Part shown: piece by piece, positions 7,922 to 16,467 of the stretch
Numbering within the stretch: position 1 is the first letter of the stretch
Layout of the letters: the number at the start of each line of letters is the position of its first letter
Assembly: GCF_034044715.1 (NCBI RefSeq)
Contig: NZ_JAXCLW010000004.1
Coordinates: 1-64,000, forward strand
Reading direction: 5' to 3'
Source: Dongia_B soli
GTDB lineage: Bacteria; Pseudomonadota; Alphaproteobacteria; Dongiales; Dongiaceae
DNA length: 64,000 nucleotides
Made by a program: the position numbers and the translations under genes
Notes under the pieces: generated by a model
The model's input: the letters and a program-made list of their open reading frames with translations, nothing else
What the model was told of the DNA's origin: nothing
The model's database searches: none

Positions 7922-8836
7922 TCAGGTATCGAAATCGATGCCCATTTCGCGATAGCGCTCGGGGTCTTCCTGCCAGTCCTCGCGCACCTTCACGAAGAGG
8001 AAGAGATGCACCCGGCGCTGCAACATCTCCTCGATGTCCTTTTGCGCAGCTGCCCGCACTGATTTGATCCGCTGTCCGCCCTTGCCCAGCACGATGGCCT
8101 TCTGGCTGTCCCGGGCGATATAGATCACATGGTTGATCTTGACGCTGCCATCCTTGAATTCTTCCCAACCCTCCGCTTCGACGGTCAGGTCATAGGGCAG
8201 TTCATCGTGCAACTGGCGGAACAGGTATTCCCGCGTCATTTCCGCCGCTAAGAGGCGCAGCGGCATATCCGTGAGGTCGTCTTCCGCGAAATGATGCGGT
8301 CCTTCCGGCAAGCGATCGGCCAGCACCTTCATCAGATCGTCAACGCCGCTGCCGGTCTGTGCCGAAATCATGAAAGTGTCGGAGAAGTCATAGAGCGCGT
8401 TCAATTCCGCCGCCTGGCCCAGCAGCTTCTCGCGCTTCACCGCATCGACCTTGTTGATGGCGAGCATCGCTTTGCGGCGTGCCGACTTCAATCCCTCGAT
8501 AATGCGTTTCGTGTCGTCATCGATCGATTTGCGCTCGGCATCGACCAGCAGCACGATCTGGTCGGCTTCCTCGGTACCGCCCCAGGCCGCGGCCACCATA
8601 GCGCGGTCGAGACGACGCTTGGGTGCGAAAATACCAGGCGTATCGATGAAAATGATCTGCGCCCGGTCGCGCATGGCAATGCCGAGGACGCGACGGCGCG
8701 TCGTCTGCACCTTAGGGCTGACAATGGAGATCTTGGCGCCGACCAGCCGATTAAGCAGCGTCGATTTGCCGGCATTGGGTGCGCCGATCAAAGCGACGAA
8801 GCCGCAACGATCAGTCATCGCATCGCTCTTGGTCAT
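7922..8836 (-). CDS. era: GTPase Era
   Basis: A 304-residue GTPase for 16S rRNA maturation and 30S assembly. The G1 loop GAPNAGKSTLLN is at about residues 17-28, G3 DTPGIF near 65 and G4 NKVD near 127. The C-terminal KH domain contains VILGKGGQRIK near residue 240. AGAGGAG lies 5 to 6 bases before the ATG at 8836, which supports this start over the in-frame ATG at 8818. It sits between rnc and recO on the same strand. Confidence 0.97.
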   Translation of the reverse strand: MTKSDAMTDRCGFVALIGAPNAGKSTLLNRLVGAKISIVSPKVQTTRRRVLGIAMRDRAQIIFIDTPGIFAPKRRLDRAMVAAAWGGTEEADQIVLLVDAERKSIDDDTKRIIEGLKSARRKAMLAINKVDAVKREKLLGQAAELNALYDFSDTFMISAQTGSGVDDLMKVLADRLPEGPHHFAEDDLTDMPLRLLAAEMTREYLFRQLHDELPYDLTVEAEGWEEFKDGSVKINHVIYIARDSQKAIVLGKGGQRIKSVRAAAQKDIEEMLQRRVHLFLFVKVREDWQEDPERYREMGIDFDT

Positions 8837-8894
8837 CTATGCTCCTCTAAGCAGCGCCAGGCTTGCGTATTGCGCGGCTTCATTCGCCCCGGCA

Positions 8895-9620
8895 TTATTC
8901 GCTATGGCCACGCAGCCGAGCCATGAAAGCCGCCGCCGCCGCCTGCTCCGCCGCCCGCTTGGACCGCCCGCTGGCTGCTGTCGGCTCATGGCCCTCGACC
9001 CGCACCTGAACGGTAAAGATCGGGTCATGGGGCGGGCCACTGCTTTCGATGACATCATAGACCGGCAGCGGCAATCCGTCAGCCTGGGCCCATTCCTGGA
9101 GCGCCGTCTTGGAATCCTGCGGCGGCTTGGCCTCGCGGTTCATCATCGGCGACCACATGCGCATGATGAAGTCGCGCGCCGGATCCAACCCGCCATCAAG
9201 ATAGATGGCGCCAATAACCGCCTCGCAGGCATCGGCGAGCGAAGCCGGATTATCACGCCCGCCGCTTTCCGCCTCACCCCGCGAGAGAATCAAATATTTC
9301 CCGAGATCGATTGACCGGGCTACCCCTGCCAATCCTTCCTGGCGGACGAGGGCTGCCAGGCGTTTCGCCAGGGCCCCTTCATTCTCTCCCGGAAAAGTAC
9401 GGTACAGCATCTCCGCGATCACCAAGCCAAGAATCCGGTCGCCGAGAAATTCCAGGCGCTGATTGTCGGCATCGCTGATCTGGCGAGGACCGCGACGGCC
9501 CCCGCTGCGTGTCAGTGCACTGGGATGGGTGATCGCCGTCCGCAGAAAACTTGGATCGGCAAACTGATAGCCAAGCGCAGCAGCTAAGGCTGCCAAATCG
9601 GGACCACTGCGCTGGCTCAT
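8895..9620 (-). CDS. rnc: Ribonuclease III
   Basis: A 241-residue endoribonuclease for double-stranded RNA (rRNA precursors and structured mRNAs). The signature NQRLEFLGDRILGLVIAEML is near residues 47-66 and the second catalytic acidic segment DACEAVIGAIYLDGG near 115. A double-stranded RNA-binding domain follows (TALQEWAQADGLPLPVYDV). The ATG at 9620 overlaps the lepB stop codon as ATGA, indicating coupled translation. An upstream in-frame start at 9671 lies inside lepB and adds no conserved sequence. Confidence 0.96.
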   Translation of the reverse strand: MSQRSGPDLAALAAALGYQFADPSFLRTAITHPSALTRSGGRRGPRQISDADNQRLEFLGDRILGLVIAEMLYRTFPGENEGALAKRLAALVRQEGLAGVARSIDLGKYLILSRGEAESGGRDNPASLADACEAVIGAIYLDGGLDPARDFIMRMWSPMMNREAKPPQDSKTALQEWAQADGLPLPVYDVIESSGPPHDPIFTVQVRVEGHEPTAASGRSKRAAEQAAAAAFMARLRGHSE

Positions 9621-10399
9621 TTCACCAGATCGAAAAGGCGGTTCCAGCGGACATGGAACGGCTTGCTCCACGAGAAGAAAAGGATTTTCGCCGGGCCGAT
9701 CAAATTTTCCTTCGGCACGAAACCGACGGTGCCTAAGAGATCGGCATTCTTTTCGGTGATTTCATCGCTCGGCGCGAAGCTGGATGCTGCGCGCGTCAGC
9801 ATCCGGCTGTCATTCGAGCCGTCACGGTTGTCGCCCATCATGAAATAGTGATCCGCCGGCACGACATAGATCGGCGTGTTGTCGAGACTGCCGGAATCGC
9901 CACTCGATTCGATGATACGATGGCTGACGCCGCCCGGCAATGTCTCGATATATTGCGGTACCGGCATCGCATCCGGATCATCCGGATCGACATAATCCTC
10001 GATCCGCTCACGCTTCACCTGCTCGCCATTGATATAGAGAATGCCATTGCGGACCTGGATACGGTCGCCCGGCAAGCCGATCAGGCGTTTGATGAAATCG
10101 TTTTCAACTTCGCCGGGGGGACGGAACACGATCACGTCCCCACGTTTCGGCTCACCATCCCAAATGCGTCCCTCGAAGGGGATGATCGACAGCGGGAAGG
10201 AGTATTTGCTGTATCCGAAGGACGTCTTGGAAACGAACAGGTAATCGCCAATCAACAGCGTCGGAATCATCGATCCGGAGGGAATGTTGAAGGGCTCATA
10301 CAGGAAGGTCCGGATCAGGATGGCAATGACGCCTGCCCAGATAACGGTCTTCACGAAATCCCAGATTTCCTGGAACGTGCCGGAGGTCTTGCGCGGCAT
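9617..10399 (-). CDS. lepB: Signal peptidase I
   Basis: A 260-residue inner-membrane serine protease that removes signal peptides from exported proteins. One N-terminal membrane helix (about residues 13-32) is followed by the catalytic Ser in PSGSMIPTLLIGD (about 37-49), the Lys general base in FIKRLIGLPGDRI (near 95) and the box GDNRDGSNDSR near 190. It is followed by rnc with a 4-base overlap. The upstream spacer to acpS (10400-10600) shows no gene. Confidence 0.96.
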   Translation of the reverse strand: MPRKTSGTFQEIWDFVKTVIWAGVIAILIRTFLYEPFNIPSGSMIPTLLIGDYLFVSKTSFGYSKYSFPLSIIPFEGRIWDGEPKRGDVIVFRPPGEVENDFIKRLIGLPGDRIQVRNGILYINGEQVKRERIEDYVDPDDPDAMPVPQYIETLPGGVSHRIIESSGDSGSLDNTPIYVVPADHYFMMGDNRDGSNDSRMLTRAASSFAPSDEITEKNADLLGTVGFVPKENLIGPAKILFFSWSKPFHVRWNRLFDLVK

Positions 10400-10600
10400 T
10401 GATGATCATGGCTCCGCTGGTGGAAGTGGCCCCGCTCGTCCCCAGGGGCGATGACTAGGGGTACAGCAGGAGTCGGGGCGGATCAAGCCAGCCAGGGACG
10501 ATAAAGTCAAGGCGGGACAGCAACTTGACCCTATCAGGCGCAAATTTCCCAATACCTTGAAAAGCCGGATCAACGGCAATAGCGGCGAAACTTCCGAGAC

Positions 10601-11005
10601 TTAGCTGGCAATCGGATTGGCTGAAATAATGACGATCGCCTGCGCCTGAGGAAAATCGTCGGTGATGGTCAAATCGATCTGCGCCATCATCCCCGGAGGC
10701 GTCATGGCCTGCAGCCGCGCCAAGGCTCCGCCTGTCAGTTTCATGGTGGGCTTGCCGGAGGGCAGGTTGACCACCCCCATATCCCGCCAAAAAACCCCTT
10801 GATGGATGCCGGTGCCGAGCGCCTTGGAACAAGCCTCCTTGGCCGCAAATCTCTTGGCATAGGACGCCGCCCGATTGGCGCGCCGATCGGATTTTGCCTG
10901 CTCGATCTCGGTAAACAGACGCTGGACGAAGCGATCGCCATAACGCTCCAGCGAATTTTCGATCCGGCGGATATCGATGATGTCGTTCCCGATGCCGAGA
11001 ATCAT
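10601..11005 (-). CDS. acpS: Holo-[acyl-carrier-protein] synthase
   Basis: A 134-residue phosphopantetheinyl transferase that activates acyl carrier protein with CoA. The N-terminal MILGIGNDIIDIRRIE carries the metal-binding Asp, and YAKRFAAKEACSKALGTGI carries the conserved Glu. The ATG at 11005 gives the family's usual start; an in-frame GTG at 11014 would add three residues and cannot be excluded. In many relatives pdxJ lies directly upstream; here the next upstream gene is rsh. Confidence 0.94.
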   Translation of the reverse strand: MILGIGNDIIDIRRIENSLERYGDRFVQRLFTEIEQAKSDRRANRAASYAKRFAAKEACSKALGTGIHQGVFWRDMGVVNLPSGKPTMKLTGGALARLQAMTPPGMMAQIDLTITDDFPQAQAIVIISANPIAS

Positions 11006-11116
11006 GCCAGCCACGCATCCATTATTGTCGCGACCTGACGGATAGCGGCGCGTCAGGATTTCCAGTGAAACCGATCCGGCACGGCTCTGTCCAGCCGCAA
11101 TCGGGAATGAGCCCGG

Positions 11117-13291
11117 TCAGCCTCTCGCCCGATCGACCGAGCTGATCGCCGGTGTCGCCCGCAAGGCGGCGATGATCCCTGTCAGATGCCGCAGATCCTT
11201 GACTTCAACATCGACCAGGACTTCGAAGAAATCCGTCGACCGGTTGACGATCTTCAGGTTGTTGATGTTGCCGCTATTCTTGCCGATGACTGTGGTCAAA
11301 CTGCCCAGGCTGCCGGGTTGGTTGGTGATCACCACATTCAACCGGCCGACATGGTTCTCTGCGGAATCCGGATCGACATCCCAGGCGACGTCGAGCCAGC
11401 GTTCCGGCGTATCCGCGAAGGTTTCCAGGGTCTCGCAATCGATCGTATGGATGGTCACGCCCTTGCCCGTGGTCACGATGCCGACGATGCGGTCGCCCGG
11501 CAATGGATGGCAACAACCGGCGAAGTGCAAAGCCATGCCCGGGATGAGACCCCGGATCGGCACGGCGAAACTGTCTCGCTTCGTCTTTGGACGGGAGCGG
11601 CCAATCGGCACGACCTTGTCATTGGCGGTCGCATTGCGCGATGCCGGGAACACCGCATTGACGACTTCCCGTGCACCAAGATTGCCCTGCCCCACCTGGG
11701 CCAGCAAATCCTCGGCGGTATCGCTCTTGAATTTCTTCAGCACACCATCCAGCGACTTGTCGGCGTATTCATAGCCTTCATGCTGGAATTCCTTCTGCAT
11801 CATCGCGCGGCCTAGTTCGACATACTGCGTCCGCTGCTGGGTGCGGATGAAACGTCGGATGCAGGCGCGCGCCTTACCGGTAACGACGAAACGTTCCCAG
11901 GTTGGTGACGGCGTTTGCGCGCGCGAGGTGACGATTTCCACCTGGTCGCCGTTATGCAGTTCACTGCGCAACGGCACGATGCGGCCGTTTATCTTGGCCC
12001 CGACGCAGGTATCGCCAACCTCGGAATGGACCGCGTAAGCGAAGTCAACCGGCGTCGCACCACGTGGCAAAGCGATGAGATCGCCCTTCGGCGTGAAACA
12101 GAACACTTGATCCTGGAACATTTCCAGCTTGGTATGTTCCAGGAATTCTTCAGGACCGGCCGCATGTTCGAGAATATCCAGCAATTCGCGAAGCCAGCGA
12201 TATTGCCGGCCGTCAACTTGGGGTGCGCCCTGCTTGTATTTCCAATGCGCCGCGACGCCAAGCTCGGCAATCGCATGCATTTCCTTGGTGCGGATCTGCA
12301 CTTCGATGCGATGCCGGAACGGCCCGATCAAACCGGTGTGCAGCGAGCGGTAATTATTCGGCTTGGGCGTCGAGATATAATCCTTGAAACGCCCCGGGAT
12401 CATCGAATAGGTGCTGTGCAGGAGACCCAAGGCTTGATAGCACTCACCGATATCGTCAACGATGATGCGGAAAGCGATGATGTCCGAGAGCTGCTCGAAC
12501 TCCATCCTTTTCTGCTGCATCTTGCGCCAGATCGAATAAGGCGTCTTCTCACGACCCGACACCTGGCAGGTCAGGCCGGAGTCCGCCATGACCCGCTGCA
12601 ATTCGTCGATGATCTTTTGGCAGATGTCATTGTCCTGCTCGCGCAGGAAATTCAGGCGCTGATTGATCGAGACGGCAGCATCCGGATAGATCTCGTTGAA
12701 CGCGAGATTTTCCAGCTCGTCCTTGATCTGGTGCATACCCATGCGCTCGGCCAGAGGCGCATAGATTTCCATGGTCTCCAGCGCGATGCGCCGGCGCTTT
12801 TCTTCACTTTTGATGAAATGCAGCGTCTGCATGTTGTGCAGACGGTCGGCCAGCTTCACCAGCAGGACACGGATGTCGTTCGACATCGCCAGCACCAGCT
12901 TGCGAAAATTCTCCGCATGCTTGGTGTTGTCCGATTGCAGTTCGAGACGCGAAAGCTTGGTGACGCCATCTACCAGGCGACCGATTTCCGGGCCGAACAG
13001 CCCTTCGATCTGTTCCAAGGTCGCATCGGTATCTTCGACCGTGTCGTGCAACAGGCCGGTGACGATCGATGCGGTATCAAGCTTGAGGCGTGTCAGAATC
13101 TCAGCAACGCCGAGCGGGTGAGAGAAATAGGGATCGCCGGAAGCCCGGGATTGTGACCCATGGGCTTTCATCGAAAAAACATAAGCGCGGTTGAGGACGT
13201 CCTCATCCGCGCCCGGATCGTAGGCCTTGACGCGCTCGACAAGCTCATACTGACGAATCATCGCGTGCGCCGAATCCGCCGTTTTTCTCAT
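11117..13291 (-). CDS. rsh: Bifunctional (p)ppGpp synthetase/hydrolase (Rsh, RelA/SpoT family)
   Basis: A protein of about 714-724 residues that makes and degrades the stringent-response alarmones. The HD hydrolase domain is intact (FSHPLGVAEIL near residue 57 and GLLHDTVEDTDAT near 80). The synthetase domain contains GRFKDYISTPKPNNYRSLHT near 303; its RFKD is the motif of bifunctional Rsh enzymes rather than RelA-only ones. A TGS domain (CFTPKGDLIALPRGATPVDF) and a C-terminal ACT domain follow. The start could be ATG 13291 or the conserved-looking ATG 13261 (MIRQYELVERV). It is 115 bases downstream of rpoZ, the usual alphaproteobacterial pairing. Confidence 0.95.
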   Translation of the reverse strand: MRKTADSAHAMIRQYELVERVKAYDPGADEDVLNRAYVFSMKAHGSQSRASGDPYFSHPLGVAEILTRLKLDTASIVTGLLHDTVEDTDATLEQIEGLFGPEIGRLVDGVTKLSRLELQSDNTKHAENFRKLVLAMSNDIRVLLVKLADRLHNMQTLHFIKSEEKRRRIALETMEIYAPLAERMGMHQIKDELENLAFNEIYPDAAVSINQRLNFLREQDNDICQKIIDELQRVMADSGLTCQVSGREKTPYSIWRKMQQKRMEFEQLSDIIAFRIIVDDIGECYQALGLLHSTYSMIPGRFKDYISTPKPNNYRSLHTGLIGPFRHRIEVQIRTKEMHAIAELGVAAHWKYKQGAPQVDGRQYRWLRELLDILEHAAGPEEFLEHTKLEMFQDQVFCFTPKGDLIALPRGATPVDFAYAVHSEVGDTCVGAKINGRIVPLRSELHNGDQVEIVTSRAQTPSPTWERFVVTGKARACIRRFIRTQQRTQYVELGRAMMQKEFQHEGYEYADKSLDGVLKKFKSDTAEDLLAQVGQGNLGAREVVNAVFPASRNATANDKVVPIGRSRPKTKRDSFAVPIRGLIPGMALHFAGCCHPLPGDRIVGIVTTGKGVTIHTIDCETLETFADTPERWLDVAWDVDPDSAENHVGRLNVVITNQPGSLGSLTTVIGKNSGNINNLKIVNRSTDFFEVLVDVEVKDLRHLTGIIAALRATPAISSVDRARG

Positions 13292-13372
13292 CCGTCTCGT
13301 TGCTGTTCCGTCTCCCTCATCTTGCCTATCGGCGATACCTCACGGCACCGCGGAAAAGTGAGTCCGAAACAT

Positions 13373-13399
13373 TCTGGCAGCCGCTCAGCGGCTGCCAGA
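13373..13399 (-). terminator. Strong hairpin after rpoZ
   Basis: TCTGGCAGCCGCT followed by its reverse complement makes a nearly perfect 13-bp stem with a one-base centre, 8 bases past the rpoZ stop codon. There is no real U-run afterwards, so it may be a partial terminator or a processing site that lowers rsh expression relative to rpoZ. Confidence 0.55.
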
Positions 13400-13406
13400 C
13401 CCAATC

Positions 13407-13799
13407 TTAGTTGCCATCATCCAGCGCCGAGCTGTCATCCTCGAACTCGCCATCGATCGACATATCCGCGTCGTCGGCTTCATCCTGGCTGATCTGGGCC
13501 TGCTGCATTTCCGCCAGCAAGTCGCCTGCACCGGCGCCAAAGCCTGCACCGTCTTCTTCGGGCTCATCATTTTCGATATGACGCTGCAGACCCGTCACCA
13601 GGCTGTTCGACAGATTGTCGAGGCTCACGGTCTCATCGGCAATTTCCCGCAAGGCCACCACAGGATTCTTGTCGTTGTCCCGCTCCACCGTCAACGCCGC
13701 ACCCGCCAGAATCTCCCGCGCCCGCTGGGCCGCCAGCATGACGAGGTCAAACCTATTGGGGATTTTCAGGACGCAATCTTCAACCGTTACACGAGCCAT
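13407..13799 (-). CDS. rpoZ: RNA polymerase omega subunit
   Basis: A 130-residue subunit that helps beta-prime fold and join core RNA polymerase. MARVTVEDCVLKIPNRFDLV and LAAQRAREIL at residues 1-30 are the omega core, with NPVVALREIADETV near residue 48. The C-terminal third is acidic and variable. The ATG at 13799 has AGAGAGA about 8 bases upstream; the in-frame TTG at 13805 is less likely. It lies upstream of rsh. Confidence 0.95.
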   Translation of the reverse strand: MARVTVEDCVLKIPNRFDLVMLAAQRAREILAGAALTVERDNDKNPVVALREIADETVSLDNLSNSLVTGLQRHIENDEPEEDGAGFGAGAGDLLAEMQQAQISQDEADDADMSIDGEFEDDSSALDDGN

Positions 13800-13840
13800 C
13801 TTCAAAGTCTCTCTAAAACAGGGCGCAATCGCATGCGACT

Positions 13841-13869
13841 AATATATTTTTTCGATCGGCGCAAGGCAA
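13841..13869 (-). promoter_or_regulatory. Sigma70-type promoter for rpoZ
   Basis: TTGCCT (13864-13869) and TATATT (13841-13846) on the minus strand are separated by 17 bases, about 40 bases before the rpoZ start. The palindrome TCGCATGCGA (13829-13838) falls at the expected transcription start. Confidence 0.6.
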
Positions 13870-13940
13870 GTTCGATACGGCTGTGTAAATAAAAAGAATA
13901 CCATGCAGCAAGCGCATGAACCCCGCGGACCGCGACAAAA

Positions 13941-13956
13941 ATTGTTTCGAAACAAT
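13941..13956. promoter_or_regulatory. 16-bp perfect palindrome upstream of rpoZ
   Basis: ATTGTTTCGAAACAAT is a perfect inverted repeat in the folK-rpoZ spacer, about 70 bases upstream of the rpoZ -35 element. It looks like a dimeric regulator site. The regulator is unknown. Confidence 0.45.
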
Positions 13957-13994
13957 GAATTGCTTGGAGCCCAGCAAGGGGGGCATGCCATGCC

Positions 13995-14504
13995 CTAGGA
14001 AAGCGGCCGCGCCACTTGGTCTTGGGGCAAGGCTAAAATCAGCTCTGCCACGCCTTGCTGGGTGACAGGATGGTGCCAGTGGGGCGCGATATCCCGCAGC
14101 GGCAATAGGACAAAGCCGCGAGCGGCGAGCCGGGGATGCGGCAGGATCGGCGGTGTCTCACCATCCCGGATCTCGCCATGGTGATCCAGCAGATCAAGAT
14201 CCACGACCCGCGGCGCATTCACCACGCTGCGCACTCGACCGAAGCGAGCCTCCACCTCATGCAATCGCTGTAGCATCTCGACGGCGTTCAAGCTTGAGCG
14301 TAGCGCGACGACACCGTTCACATACCAAGGCTGATCGGCCAGCGGTACGGGCGCCGATTCATACCACGGTGATTTCGCAACCAACATCAATCCCATTTCC
14401 ACGAGCGCAGCGACGGCCATATCGAGCGTCGCCACCGGCGGGCCGAATGTTGGATGAGTCAGATTGGCGCCGAGCCCGACATAACTGAGATCATGTCCCG
14501 GCAT
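13995..14504 (-). CDS. folK: 2-amino-4-hydroxy-6-hydroxymethyldihydropteridine pyrophosphokinase
   Basis: A 169-residue folate-pathway enzyme that transfers pyrophosphate from ATP to the pterin. YVGLGANLTHP near the N-terminus, KSPWYESAPV near residue 55 and the signature RVVDLDLLDHHGE (about 108-120) with LPHPRLAARGFVLLPL after it are all HPPK motifs. The ATG at 14504 has GGAG 6 bases upstream; the longer GTG at 14528 has none. It is upstream of rpoZ on the same strand. Confidence 0.93.
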   Translation of the reverse strand: MPGHDLSYVGLGANLTHPTFGPPVATLDMAVAALVEMGLMLVAKSPWYESAPVPLADQPWYVNGVVALRSSLNAVEMLQRLHEVEARFGRVRSVVNAPRVVDLDLLDHHGEIRDGETPPILPHPRLAARGFVLLPLRDIAPHWHHPVTQQGVAELILALPQDQVARPLS

Positions 14505-14687
14505 TACCGGCTCCAATTTGGACGTCACGAAAGAGCATGCGATGAAAAATCCGTTGAATGCATTGATGAGTAAAATTATTTAAGTGTGAAAGGCAATCAA
14601 TGCAATCGCATGTGCTGGAATGCTAATCCCCACAAAAGATTATAAGCCCAAAATCATTACAACAGGACATACATTAGGGGTATTCGA

Positions 14688-15266
14688 ATGGTCACTCGGT
14701 TCTATCCGCAAGAACGCGTCGCTTTATTTGTCGACGGCGCGAACTTGCACGCGGCGGCGCGAGCACTCGGGTTCGATATCGATTACAAGCGTTTGTTGAA
14801 ATACTTCCAGGACCAATGCCACCTGATCCGCGCCTTCTATTACACGGCACTGGTAGAGGATCAGGAATACTCGCCGCTGCGCCCGCTGGTCGATTGGCTC
14901 GATTATAACGGCTTCACCATGGTGACAAAGCCGACCAAGGAATTCACTGACGCGACCGGACGGCGGAAGATCAAAGGAAACATGGATATTGAGCTGGCGA
15001 TCGATGTGATGGAGATGTCGGCGCATCTGGATCATATCGTTCTGTTCTCCGGCGATGGCGATTTCCGCCGTCTGGTCGAAGCTGTCCAGCGTCGCGGCTT
15101 GCGGGTTTCCGTGGTGAGCACCGTGCGGTCGTCGCCGCCGATGGTGGCCGACGAGTTGCGCCGCCAGGCCGATCATTTCGTCGAGCTGGACGAACTTGCC
15201 AATGCCATTGCCCGGCAGTCAACACGGCCGGCCGATCAAGTAGCCGGCGGCATGGAGCCGCGCTGA
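14688..15266 (+). CDS. NYN-domain protein, LabA/DUF88 family
   Basis: A 192-residue protein of the PIN-like NYN superfamily, predicted metal-dependent RNases. The acidic core is visible: LFVDGANLH near residue 14, MDIELAIDVMEM near 100 and LFSGDGDFRRLVEAVQRRG near 120, followed by STVRSSPPMVADELRRQAD. AGGGG lies 6 bases before the ATG. It is divergent from folK across a 183-base AT-richer spacer and 5 bases from the downstream glycosylase gene, so the two probably share a transcript. The substrate is not known. Confidence 0.85.
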   Translation: MVTRFYPQERVALFVDGANLHAAARALGFDIDYKRLLKYFQDQCHLIRAFYYTALVEDQEYSPLRPLVDWLDYNGFTMVTKPTKEFTDATGRRKIKGNMDIELAIDVMEMSAHLDHIVLFSGDGDFRRLVEAVQRRGLRVSVVSTVRSSPPMVADELRRQADHFVELDELANAIARQSTRPADQVAGGMEPR

Positions 15267-15271
15267 TCGAC

Positions 15272-15931
15272 ATGGCTTCCACAAGCACAGCGCAAGCCGC
15301 GCCGATGCCCGGTCGCGATTGCCCGCTCTGTCCGCGGCTGGTCGATTTCCGCGAAGATAATCGGCGGCAATTCCTCGACTGGCATAATGCACCGGTGCCG
15401 GATTTCGGCCCGGCGACAGCACCGTTGCTGATCGTCGGCCTTGCGCCCGGGCTGCGCGGCGCCAACCGCACCGGCCGTCCCTTCACTGGCGATTATGCCG
15501 GCGATCTGCTCTATGAAACCTTGCTGGATTTCGGCCTCGCCGCCGGGCGCTATGAGCAGCGGCCGGATGACGGTCTCACCATGACCGGCTGCCGCATCGT
15601 CAATGCCGTGCGCTGCGTGCCGCCCCAGAACAAGCCGACACCAGCGGAAATCAAAACCTGCAATGCGTTCCTGCGGCAGGATCTGACAGCCATGGCAAAT
15701 GTAAAATCGATCCTTGCCCTCGGCTCAATCGCCCATGATGCGGTGCTGATGGCGTTCGGCGTGCGAAAATCGGCCTATCGTTTCGCCCATGCCGCTCAAC
15801 ACCCTTTACCAAACGGCATAATCCTGACCGACAGCTATCACTGCTCGCGCTATAACACGAACACCAATCGACTGACGCGCGAGATGTTTCGGACGGCGAT
15901 GAAGCTGGCCCAGGCGGCTGCCCAAGGCTGA
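15272..15931 (+). CDS. Uracil-DNA glycosylase, family 5 type (UdgB-like)
   Basis: A 219-residue base-excision repair glycosylase. N-terminal Cys residues (CPLCPRL) resemble half of an iron-sulphur site. Motif A, GLAPGLRGANRTGRPFTGD near residues 55-73, is the family-5 form with Ala-Pro-Gly rather than an acidic catalytic residue. NAVRCVPPQNKPTP near 115 and the C-terminal motif B DSYHCSRYNTNT near 188 complete it; the usual Pro after His is Cys here. Convergent with smpB. Confidence 0.88.
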   Translation: MASTSTAQAAPMPGRDCPLCPRLVDFREDNRRQFLDWHNAPVPDFGPATAPLLIVGLAPGLRGANRTGRPFTGDYAGDLLYETLLDFGLAAGRYEQRPDDGLTMTGCRIVNAVRCVPPQNKPTPAEIKTCNAFLRQDLTAMANVKSILALGSIAHDAVLMAFGVRKSAYRFAHAAQHPLPNGIILTDSYHCSRYNTNTNRLTREMFRTAMKLAQAAAQG

Positions 15932-15954
15932 TATGGCGGATCCGAAATGATGGA

Positions 15955-16425
15955 TCAGCTGCGTTCGCGCAGTAAACGCCCCTGTTCGCGCTTCCAGTCG
16001 CGCTCCTTCTCGGTATCCCGCTTATCGACCTTGCGCTTGCCCTTGCCGAGGCCGAGCTCAACCTTGGCGATGCCGCGCGCATTGAAATAGATCGAGATCG
16101 GCACCAGCGTGATGCCGGCGCGCTGAATCTGTCCGATCAACCGGCTCATCTCGCGCCGCTTCAGCAGCAATTTGCGCGGCCGCCGCGGTTCGTGATTGAA
16201 GCGGTTGGCGGCCTCGTATTCCGGGAAATAGGCGTTCAACAGCCACATTTCCCCATCCTTCTCGGTCGCAAACGCCTCGTTGATGCTGGCACGGCCGAGG
16301 CGCAGGGTCTTGACCTCCGACCCGGTCAGGACAAGCCCCGCCTCAATCGTGTCTTCGATGTGATAGTCGAAGCGCGCGCGGCGGTTCTGCGCCGCAAAAC
16401 GTTGTTTGGAAAGATCACGCGCCAT
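15955..16425 (-). CDS. smpB: SsrA-binding protein SmpB
   Basis: A 156-residue tmRNA partner that rescues stalled ribosomes. ARFDYHIEDTIEAGLVLTGS (about residues 17-36) with EVKTLRLGRASINEAFA is the SmpB OB-fold start, and the basic tail GLGKGKRKVDKRDTEKERD is typical. It follows dapA by 42 bases on the same strand. The ssrA RNA itself was not seen in this window. Confidence 0.97.
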   Translation of the reverse strand: MARDLSKQRFAAQNRRARFDYHIEDTIEAGLVLTGSEVKTLRLGRASINEAFATEKDGEMWLLNAYFPEYEAANRFNHEPRRPRKLLLKRREMSRLIGQIQRAGITLVPISIYFNARGIAKVELGLGKGKRKVDKRDTEKERDWKREQGRLLRERS

Positions 16426-16446
16426 TACTTAACTTAGCCCAATTAC

Positions 16447-16464
16447 GGGCCAGTTGGCTGGCCC
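16447..16464 (-). other. Intercistronic hairpin between dapA and smpB
   Basis: GGGCCAG, a four-base loop, then CTGGCCC form a perfect 7-bp stem starting 3 bases past the dapA stop. No U-run follows, so it more likely protects or processes the dapA 3' end than ends transcription. Confidence 0.5.
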
Positions 16465-16467
16465 TGA

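Noticed and set aside
11915..13156. 413-codon plus-strand frame opposite rsh
   Set aside because: Mirrors rsh third-position bias; composition is unlike real proteins of this genome.
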